Shown here one piece after another: positions 25,878-33,300 of a stretch of 64,000 nucleotides of DNA. A program made the translations under genes and the position numbers. Source of the DNA: Bacteroidota bacterium (GTDB lineage Bacteria; Bacteroidota; Bacteroidia; 2-12-FULL-35-15); contig JAFLBF010000001.1 in NCBI GenBank assembly GCA_017303895.1, forward strand, positions 620,001 through 684,000, read 5' to 3'. How positions within the stretch are numbered: position 1 is the stretch's first letter; each line of letters begins with the position of its first letter. The notes under the pieces were generated by a model. The model was not told the DNA's origin and made no database searches. It was given only the letters and a program-made list of their open reading frames with translations.

Positions 25878-25885
25878 CAAATATA
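25878..25885 (-). promoter_or_regulatory. -7 element TATATTTG for the helical-repeat gene
   Basis: Minus-strand TATATTTG; a start near 25872 gives a leader of about 20 bases before the ATG at 25851. Confidence 0.5.
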
Positions 25886-25951
25886 TAACACAGGAAATAA
25901 AAACCTAATTTTTGTCTAATTAATTGTTAATCAAAGAGTTTTTGGGTGTTT

Positions 25952-26030
25952 TTTGTGTTCCGAAACCTTATATCATTTTTGCAGCAATCTTACATGATAA
26001 GACCAAAATAGCCTTTTTATAGGCTTTTGG
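25952..26030 (+). other. Promoter-like site with two RNA hairpins, gene-free region
   Basis: TTTG (25952-25955), an 18-base spacer and CATTTTTG (25974-25981) resemble a promoter with one -7 mismatch. Directly after it lie two hairpins: TCTTA-CATGA-TAAGA (25988-26002) and CCAAAA-TA-GCCT with AGGC-TTTTGG (26003-26030). This may be the 5' part of a longer RNA ending at 26276, or a separate short RNA. No open frame of note is present. Confidence 0.3.
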
Positions 26031-26087
26031 GAGGGGCTGATTCAAGTATAAATATCATATATATTGTTCCCGAAAACTTATTTTTTA

Positions 26088-26194
26088 TAAAAACTTGGTT
26101 TTGTTTTCGCTTTTTACCGTTACATATTTGCTATGCAGTTTATCGCCACAAATGGATATCATGTCCAAGATAAATTGTAAAAACTTGGTGTTGT
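26088..26194. repeat. 17-base direct repeat flanking the ncRNA promoter
   Basis: TAAAAACTTGGTTTTGT (26088-26104) and TAAAAACTTGGTGTTGT (26178-26194) differ at one base and start 90 bases apart. The first copy includes the -33 TTTTG; the second lies inside the candidate RNA, next to its second hairpin. Confidence 0.55.
26099..26130 (+). promoter_or_regulatory. Promoter of the candidate small RNA
   Basis: TTTTG (26099-26103), a 19-base spacer and CATATTTG (26123-26130; one mismatch to TAnnTTTG). Predicted start 26133-26137, exactly where the first stem of the RNA begins. Confidence 0.5.
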
Positions 26195-26276
26195 GAAGGA
26201 GTAGCACAACAGTGTTTCATGTTTAGTTTTATCCAAAAGATCCCGGAGTTTTTATCAAGTTCTCCGGGATTTTTAT
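26136..26276 (+). ncRNA. Candidate structured small RNA, about 140 nt
   Basis: The 522-base gap 25852-26373 has no convincing open frame, yet contains a full transcription unit. A 9-bp stem (26136-26144 with 26169-26177, one G-T) opens right at the predicted start and encloses a TGGA/TCCA helix (26153-26156 with 26164-26167). A 7-bp stem TGTTGTG/CACAACA (26189-26195 with 26205-26211) exposes loop AAGGAGTAG. A terminator hairpin (26240-26248 with 26262-26270) ends in TTTTT. I do not match it to tmRNA, RNase P RNA, SRP RNA or 6S RNA. It could be a trans-acting RNA or a leader/attenuator of the PurF-like gene 98 bases downstream. Confidence 0.45.
26236..26276 (+). terminator. Stand-alone terminator with no upstream CDS
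   Basis: ATCCCGGAG (26240-26248) pairs with CTCCGGGAT (26262-26270) around a 13-base loop, followed by TTTTT (T at 26270 to 26274). The nearest rightward coding gene upstream is kup, 1.9 kb away with an opposing gene between. Confidence 0.85.
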
Positions 26277-26373
26277 TTGGTCTTGCCGAAAGCCCTTTCC
26301 GTCTAAATAAACTTTACAGCCAATCAATAAAAATCGTAAATTCGTTGCTCAAAAAATTTTAGCCCTTTTTCCT

Positions 26374-28275
26374 ATGAGCGATGCAATAAAGCACGAATGT
26401 GGTATAGCAATGGTCCGATTGTTAAAACCGCTTGACTTTTACATCAAAAAATACGGTACTCCGTTGTATGGCGTAAACAAGATGTACTTGCTTATGGAAA
26501 AACAACACAACCGCGGGCAGGATGGTGCAGGAGTGGCTAATATTAAATTTGATGTAGCTCCCGGAACACGTTACATAAGCAGAAACAGAGCGGTAGGAAG
26601 TGGAGCCATCAAGGAGATCTTCGGAAAGATCAATTCTAAATTTGAAGAAGTACATAAAAAGAATGCAGATCGATTAAACGATGCTGTCTGGTTGAAGAAA
26701 AATGTTGCCTATACGGGCGAATTGTTTTTAGGACATTTGCGTTACGGAACCTATGGTGGGAACACCATTGAAAATTGTCACCCTTTCCTTCGTCAGAACA
26801 ACTGGATGACCCGAAATTTGGTAGTTGCAGGAAATTTTAATCTTACCAATGTGGATGAGCTGTTCAATCAGCTGGTAGAATTGGGGCAACACCCCAAAGA
26901 AAAAGCGGATACGGTGACGGTGATGGAAAAGATCGGTCATTTTTTAGATGAAGAGAATGAGCGTTTATTCCAACAATTCAAAAAAGAAGGCTTGGATAAT
27001 GCGGAAATTTCCTTACAGATCGCAAAACATTTGGATGTTGCACGCATCTTAAGAGCAGCCAGCAAAAAATGGGATGGAGGATATGCTATGGCAGGTTTGT
27101 TTGGTCATGGTGATGCTTTTGTATTGCGTGATCCAAGCGGTATTCGTCCAACCTATTATTATTCAGACGATGAAGTAGTAGTAGTTACTTCGGAACGTCC
27201 AGTGATTCAAACAGCATTTAATGTGCCATTGGAGAAAGTAAAAGAACTTACTCCCGGACATGCTTTGATCATTAAAAAAGATGGGACTTACGGAGAACAC
27301 GAGATCTTAGCACCACTCAAGAAAACACCTTGTTCGTTTGAACGTATTTATTTTTCACGTGGTAGCGATGCTGATATTTACCGTGAACGTCAAAAATTAG
27401 GAAGTCAGTTAACGCCTGCGGTATTGCGTTCAGTGGATTATGATCTGAAGAATACCGTATTCTCTTATATTCCGAATACCGCTGAAGTTGCTTTTGGAGG
27501 CTTGATCGAGGGTTTGCATCATTATAACAATACAGTGAAGCGTCACAAAATATTGCAGATGGGGAGCAAGGTAAGTGATCCGGAATTGAGTGAGATACTT
27601 TCGGTTCATCCCCGTATCGAAAAAATTGCGATCAAGGATGCTAAGTTAAGAACATTCATTACCCAGGATGCTCAACGCGATGACATGGTTGCGCATGTGT
27701 ATGATACTACATACGGAGTTGTAAAAGCAGGAGAAGATAATTTAGTGGTATTAGATGATTCGATCGTTAGAGGGACAACATTAAAACAAAGTATATTAAA
27801 GATCTTAGACCGTTTAGGTCCTAAAAAGATCGTGATCGTTTCTTCTGCTCCACAGATCCGTTATCCGGATTGTTATGGAATTGATATGGCTAAGTTGGGC
27901 GATTTCATTGCATTCCAAGCAGCTGTTCAGTTGTTGAAAGATAATTTCAAAGAGAATCTGTTGGATGAGCTGTATGAAAAAGCAAAGGCACAAGAAAGTC
28001 TTCCCAAAGAAGAGATCGTAAATGTGGTGAAGGAGATCTATGAACCCTTTACAGCAGATCAGATTTCAGCTAAGATCTCTGAATTGTTACGTCCAGAAGG
28101 CATTAACGCAGAGGTGGAGATCATTTATCAGACCATAGAAGGCTTACATAATGCTTGTCCGAATAACCAGGGCGACTGGTATTTTACGGGAAATTACCCT
28201 ACTCCGGGCGGAAATAAAGTGGTGAATAAATCATTCATCAACTTTATGGAAGGAAAAAATGTAAGAGCATATTGA
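26374..28275 (+). CDS. PurF-like amidophosphoribosyltransferase, long form
   Basis: 633 residues: an N-terminal class II glutamine amidotransferase domain and a C-terminal phosphoribosyltransferase domain. The nucleophile is Cys9 in HECGIAMV, so an 8-residue propeptide would be removed. QHNRGQDGAGVA and GHLRYGTYGG are the expected amidotransferase motifs; the PRPP-binding loop is VVLDDSIVRGTTLKQS at about residues 455-470. True PurF proteins are about 450-510 residues; here extra sequence lies in both domains and at the end (about 535-633, with NACPNNQGDWYFTGNYPTPGG). Bacteroidota often encode this longer version in addition to a standard PurF. First step of purine synthesis is the likely reaction, but a specialised role is possible. 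Confidence 0.85.
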   Translation: MSDAIKHECGIAMVRLLKPLDFYIKKYGTPLYGVNKMYLLMEKQHNRGQDGAGVANIKFDVAPGTRYISRNRAVGSGAIKEIFGKINSKFEEVHKKNADRLNDAVWLKKNVAYTGELFLGHLRYGTYGGNTIENCHPFLRQNNWMTRNLVVAGNFNLTNVDELFNQLVELGQHPKEKADTVTVMEKIGHFLDEENERLFQQFKKEGLDNAEISLQIAKHLDVARILRAASKKWDGGYAMAGLFGHGDAFVLRDPSGIRPTYYYSDDEVVVVTSERPVIQTAFNVPLEKVKELTPGHALIIKKDGTYGEHEILAPLKKTPCSFERIYFSRGSDADIYRERQKLGSQLTPAVLRSVDYDLKNTVFSYIPNTAEVAFGGLIEGLHHYNNTVKRHKILQMGSKVSDPELSEILSVHPRIEKIAIKDAKLRTFITQDAQRDDMVAHVYDTTYGVVKAGEDNLVVLDDSIVRGTTLKQSILKILDRLGPKKIVIVSSAPQIRYPDCYGIDMAKLGDFIAFQAAVQLLKDNFKENLLDELYEKAKAQESLPKEEIVNVVKEIYEPFTADQISAKISELLRPEGINAEVEIIYQTIEGLHNACPNNQGDWYFTGNYPTPGGNKVVNKSFINFMEGKNVRAY

Positions 28276-28285
28276 TCTTATTGGC

Positions 28286-28316
28286 ATTGTTTTATAGGAA
28301 TTTTTTTCTATATTCG
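28286..28316 (+). promoter_or_regulatory. Promoter of the LOX-like T9SS gene
   Basis: ATTG (28286-28289), a 19-base spacer, TATATTCG (28309-28316). Predicted leader of about 15 bases includes CTAACTAAACT (28319-28329), repeated before the next gene. Confidence 0.45.
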
Positions 28317-28336
28317 TTCTAACTAAACTGAATCGA

Positions 28337-30160
28337 ATGAAAAAATCTTTACTCTCATTTCTTTTTGCAATTCCTTTCTTTGCATCAGCACAGACTTTTA
28401 CAAACTCAACAGGAGGTGCAATTGTAGATAATTCCGAAGTGTGTTTTCCGCTTATTGTGAGTGGTTTACCTACTGTTATTGATACCAACTTTGGTGTATC
28501 ACAAGTATGTGTGAATTTAACACATACCTATGATGGTGATATTGATATCAAATTAAAAGCACCCGATGGAACGGTGATCGTATTATCAAACAACAATGGT
28601 GGTAGTGGTGATAATTACACGAATACTTGTTTCGCCATGAATGGAGCGAATGGAATTATTACATCCGGGGCACCGCCTTTTACAGGTTCATTCATTCCAA
28701 ACAATGATATAAATGGCGTGAATAATAATCAGGATCCTAACGGGACTTGGTATGTTTGTGTGGCTGATGAGGTGCCTTCTGATCAGGGAGTTGTTATTTC
28801 TTTCTCCATTACATTTGCTAATAACCCACCACAAGGTTCGGGAGGAGGCACGCCAACAGGCCCTTGCAGCACATCGAATGGTTTAGCTTGTCAATGTCCG
28901 GATGGAGTAAGCACTAATTGTGATCTTTTGCCGGATATGACTGCATCAGCACAGATCATTGCATCGCAACATACAGAAACCCCAGGTTTGTTAACTTTAA
29001 GTAATGCCACTCCGAATATCGGATGGGGACCAATGGAGATTCATGGCTCTAACTCTTGCTGGTGCGATACAGTGAGTGTTGCATGTTCAACACCTATTTG
29101 TCCCGATGGAAGTTATCCGAAACAAAAGTTAAAGCAAACGATCTACCATAAGAACAATGGTGTGATCACATCTTACGATACATTAACATCCGGGATGATG
29201 AGTTATCATCCTACGCATGGACATATTCATGTGGACAATTGGGCTGAATTTACATTGCGTACAGCTACATCTAACCCTGATGCAACTACATGGCCAATTG
29301 TATCAGCAGGAACAAAAATGTCCTTCTGCTTGATCAATTTAGGAGATTGTACCAGTGATTATGGATATTGTAGAGATGGGAATGGTGGTCCGATCATGAC
29401 CATGGCTGATATTCCGAATTCTCCATTCGGAATGGTGAGTGGTTGCGGAACAGACCAAGGTATTTATGTTGGTAATTTGGATATTTATAGTCAAGGAATG
29501 GCAGGCATGTCGATTGACTTAACAGGGGTTTGTAATGGAGATTATTATATAGTATCTATTACCGATCCGGATAATGATTTTATTGAGAGTGATGAAACAA
29601 ACAATTGGTGTGCTACACCAATTACATTAACTCAACAGATCCCGGGGCCTGCTGCTTCATTCACTTATTCTGTTTCAGGAAGCAATGTTCAATTCACAAA
29701 TCCTCCAAGTGTAAATTATACCTACCAATGGTTCTTTGGTGATGGAAGCAATTCTACGAATCAAAATCCTACACATCTTTATACTGCTGCAGGGATGTAT
29801 AATGTTACGATGATCGTTACCGGTCCATGTGGAAGTGATACTACCACACAAATAATAAACATTACAAGTGTAGGAATTGATGAATCGGCCGCTGCTCAAA
29901 TGGGCTTCACGATCTATCCGAATCCTGTATCAGAAACGAGTGTTGTAAGTTATTTCTTGAATGAAGATTCAAATGTGGAATTGGAGCTGTATAATTCAAT
30001 TGGACAAAAAATAAATACGGTTTCTAAAGGAACGCAAGCAAAAGGATTCTATGAATTCAATTATAATATCAAAAACTTGAACTTAGAGAATGGGATCTAT
30101 ATTTTGCAGTTGAAAACAGTATCACGAACAGCTTCTATCCGAATTACCCAGATAAATTAA
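28337..30160 (+). CDS. T9SS-secreted protein with P domain, lysyl-oxidase-like domain and PKD domain
   Basis: 607 residues. Signal peptide MKKSLLSFLFAIPFFASAQ; proprotein-convertase P domain (about 20-160, with THTYDGDIDIKLKAPDGT and GDNYTNTCF); a Gly/Cys-rich linker; a domain resembling lysyl oxidase (about 195-430) with a His cluster HPTHGHIH (His291, 294, 296, 298) followed by DNWAEFTL, several Cys, and the end segment GDYYIVSITDPDNDFIESDETNN typical of LOX-like proteins; a PKD domain (about 440-510, FFGDGSNSTNQNP); and a T9SS type A sorting domain (FTIYPNPVSE, GIYILQLK). Copper-dependent amine oxidation outside the cell is the family activity; whether the tyrosylquinone cofactor residues are present I could not verify. 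Confidence 0.82.
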   Translation: MKKSLLSFLFAIPFFASAQTFTNSTGGAIVDNSEVCFPLIVSGLPTVIDTNFGVSQVCVNLTHTYDGDIDIKLKAPDGTVIVLSNNNGGSGDNYTNTCFAMNGANGIITSGAPPFTGSFIPNNDINGVNNNQDPNGTWYVCVADEVPSDQGVVISFSITFANNPPQGSGGGTPTGPCSTSNGLACQCPDGVSTNCDLLPDMTASAQIIASQHTETPGLLTLSNATPNIGWGPMEIHGSNSCWCDTVSVACSTPICPDGSYPKQKLKQTIYHKNNGVITSYDTLTSGMMSYHPTHGHIHVDNWAEFTLRTATSNPDATTWPIVSAGTKMSFCLINLGDCTSDYGYCRDGNGGPIMTMADIPNSPFGMVSGCGTDQGIYVGNLDIYSQGMAGMSIDLTGVCNGDYYIVSITDPDNDFIESDETNNWCATPITLTQQIPGPAASFTYSVSGSNVQFTNPPSVNYTYQWFFGDGSNSTNQNPTHLYTAAGMYNVTMIVTGPCGSDTTTQIINITSVGIDESAAAQMGFTIYPNPVSETSVVSYFLNEDSNVELELYNSIGQKINTVSKGTQAKGFYEFNYNIKNLNLENGIYILQLKTVSRTASIRITQIN

Positions 30161-30179
30161 AATATTGGTTAAAAGAATA

Positions 30180-30217
30180 GAGATCCCCACGAACAAAACG
30201 TGGGGATCTTTGTTTTT
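30180..30217 (+). terminator. Strong terminator after the LOX-like gene
   Basis: AGATCCCCACG (30181-30191) pairs perfectly with CGTGGGGATCT (30199-30209), followed by TTGTTTTT. Confidence 0.92.
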
Positions 30218-30272
30218 ATACTGATCGTCTGTCGAATATTACCTGAATTTTATCGAATTGTTAATTACTTTT

Positions 30273-30304
30273 TTTGGTGAGCAGGCAACGATGGGTTAAT
30301 TTTG
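30273..30304 (+). promoter_or_regulatory. Consensus Bacteroidota promoter of the giant T9SS gene
   Basis: TTTG (30273-30276), 20-base spacer, TAATTTTG (30297-30304): both boxes exact. Start predicted near 30310, leader about 54 bases. Confidence 0.7.
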
Positions 30305-30315
30305 TTGTCTGATTT

Positions 30316-30339
30316 TTGGGAATCCCCCAACATTTTTTT
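30316..30339 (+). promoter_or_regulatory. Attenuator-like hairpin in the leader
   Basis: TTGGG (30316-30320) and CCCAA (30326-30330) form a short stem followed by CA and seven T (30333-30339), inside the predicted leader. Weak, but laid out like an intrinsic terminator. Confidence 0.35.
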
Positions 30340-30363
30340 GAATACTAACTAAACTAAAATAGA

Positions 30364-33300
30364 ATGATGAAAAATTACAAAATGAAAATTTCCATTGCTT
30401 TTATGCTGGTTTTTTTCTCCATGTCGTTCGTTTCTCTGAATGCGCAAATAACAGCGTATTCAAGAACAGTATTGACAGGTCTTACTTACACAGACATGAC
30501 CTTAGCTACTGCAGGCCCAACAGGTGATGACGCTACGTTAAATTTAACTCTTCCATTCACATTTACATATGATGGAGTGGGTTATACAACATTAAGTGTA
30601 TGTACTAACGGCTGGGTGTCTTTTGCAGCTGCTGGGAGCACTTCTTTCACAGCTGGTAATTTATTTACGAATACTGCACCAAATGCTTCCATTGGTGGAT
30701 GGTGGGGAGATGGAAATTCAAATGCAGCAAATGGGGGTTCTATTACCGCTGATATTCATCCTTCTCTTGCAGGTGTTTATGTAGTTCAGTTCAAAGAGGT
30801 TTCCGGAAGTGGTTCTGGTGCAGCAAGTGCTACTAATAAAATCTCGTATCAAATTCATCTTTATGGTCCTGCATCTACTAATCCGGGTCGAATAGAAATT
30901 CTTTATGGTCCATCTGCGGGTACAATTTCTACTGGTCGTTCGATTGGAATAGAAAACGTAACAAGCGGAACAAACAATTATATCAATGCTTTAAACGGTT
31001 TGTTTAATTCTACAGCAACTTCTACTGCTTGGGTAGGAAATGGGAATGGATATCGTTTCGATCCTCCTCCTGCTTGCTCTGGAACTCCGGTTGCAGGTAC
31101 AACTGCAGGTCCTGCTGTAGTTTGTTCTGGTGCAAACTTTGGTTTAAGCTTAACAGGTGCTACTACAGGTGTAACCGGTTTAACTTATCAATGGCAATCA
31201 TCGCCTGATGGCATTACCTATACAAACATTGCTGCAGCAACTGCAGCAACTGCAACAGTAAATCAAACAGCTGCTACTTATTATCAATGCATTGTTACTT
31301 GTACAAATGGCGGTGCTGCTGATACTTCTACTGCATTGCAAGTAAATATGAGTACTCCTACATATGCGACTATTCCTTATACAGAAGGGTTTGAAGCTAC
31401 TTGGATCAATGGATGTGCAACAAAAGACATTCCTTCCAATTCCTGGAGAAATACTCCGGTAACCGGAAATAATTCCTGGAGAAGACAAAATGAAGGAGCT
31501 ACAGCTGCCTGGGGATCTGCTACAGGACTAGTTGTTCCTACGAGTGGTACAGGAGCCGCTAACTTTCACTCTTATAATGCTTCTAACGGAAGTGTAGGAA
31601 CATTAGATCTATATATTGATTTAAGCACTGCAAGTCCTGTAACATTAGGATTCAAATATCAAAATGCTTCTGGAGTGGATTCTATGCAAGTGTTTTTGTC
31701 AACTGATGGAGGGGCAACTTTTGGTTCTGCATTAGGAACTTATAAATTGGGAACATGGGCACAGCAAACTATTAATTTAGGCGTTGTTGCTTCTGCAACA
31801 AGCGTAATTCGTTTCAGATCAACATCTGATTTTGGAAATGATGATATTGGAATTGATGATGTAAATGTAGCCTTAACTCCGGCTTGCGTTGCTCCAACAG
31901 CGCTTGCTTTAGTTCCTGCTTCATCAACGTCTGCTAATATGACTTGGACTTGTACAGCTTGTACCGGTTCGTTTATTGTTGAATACGGTGCAGTAGGTTT
32001 TGTTCCAGGTACAGGTGCAACAGCTGGTGCAGGAACTGTTGTAACTGCGGCATCTTCTCCATTTTTACTTACAGGCTTAACTGCTAATACTACTTATGAT
32101 GTTTATGTTCGTCAGGATTGTGGTGGAACATACAGCTCAAATGCCGGTCCGGTAAAATATATTCCCGGTGATATTTGTGTGAATGCTATTGACTTAGCTA
32201 CTTTAACAAGTCCATATAGTGGTACAACTACTGGCGCAGGAAGTGATTATACGAATACTTGTGCAGGTGGAAACACTGCCCCTGACTTGGTTTACTCTTT
32301 AGTTGTTCCCCCATACTATACATTGGTAATTGGACAGACTGTAAACGGTTATGATTCAGAAAACACATTATTCTATGGTGGTTCTTGTCCTGGTACTACT
32401 CAAATTGCATGTTTTGATGATCCGGATGTACAAAACGTTACCTGGACAAATTCTACCGGTACTACACAAACTGTATATTGGGTACAAGATGGTTATGCCG
32501 GAGGTCAGAATGGAACATTTACATTGGCTTGGAGCTTAACACCACCGGTATATGATGTAAGAGCCCTTAACTTGGCTAGTCCGGCTGCGACAGGATGTTA
32601 TACAAATGCAGAAACCGTTTCTGTTACGATCAGAAATGATGGTACTGCTCCAATTGATTATTCTGTTAATCCGGTTACTGTAAGTGGTGCAGCTACTGGA
32701 ACAAATCCTCAAGCGTTTACACCTGTTGTTTTAAATGCAGGAACTTTAGCTGTGGGTGCTACTCAGGTTGTTGATCTTTCTACAGCATATGATATGAGTG
32801 CTGCGGGAACATACACATTTGATGCAACTGCAACATTTACAGGTGATGCATTAGCAACAAATGATACAATGCCAACTACCACTCGTACTAAAACGAATCC
32901 TGTTGTAACAGCATCTAGTGATACAACTATTTGTATTGGTTCTTCTGCTCAATTGAATGCAACAGTTGTTCCTAATGCTCCATCAGGAGTGTTTACGAAT
33001 ACAATAGATGTTTCTATTCCAGATGATGATGTAAATGGAACAACGTCAGTAATTGCTATTGCTGGTGTTTCTCAAAGTGCAAGTTCTATTGCTTCAGTTA
33101 GAATCAATATGACTCACACATGGGATAGTGATATGAACATTTCATTGATCGCTCCGGATCTTTCTACGATCGATCTTTCATCAGCTAATGGTGGAGGTGG
33201 CGACAATTACACGAATACCGTTTTCGTACCAACAGTTGCTCCATCAATTACTACCGGTGTTGCTCCAATGACAGGGAACTACACCCCAGAGCAACCATTC

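Noticed and set aside
26136-26276. Known RNAs (tmRNA, RNase P, SRP, 6S) for the candidate RNA
   Set aside because: No tag frame, no conserved P4 or SRP loop sequences, and no long single 6S-like hairpin.
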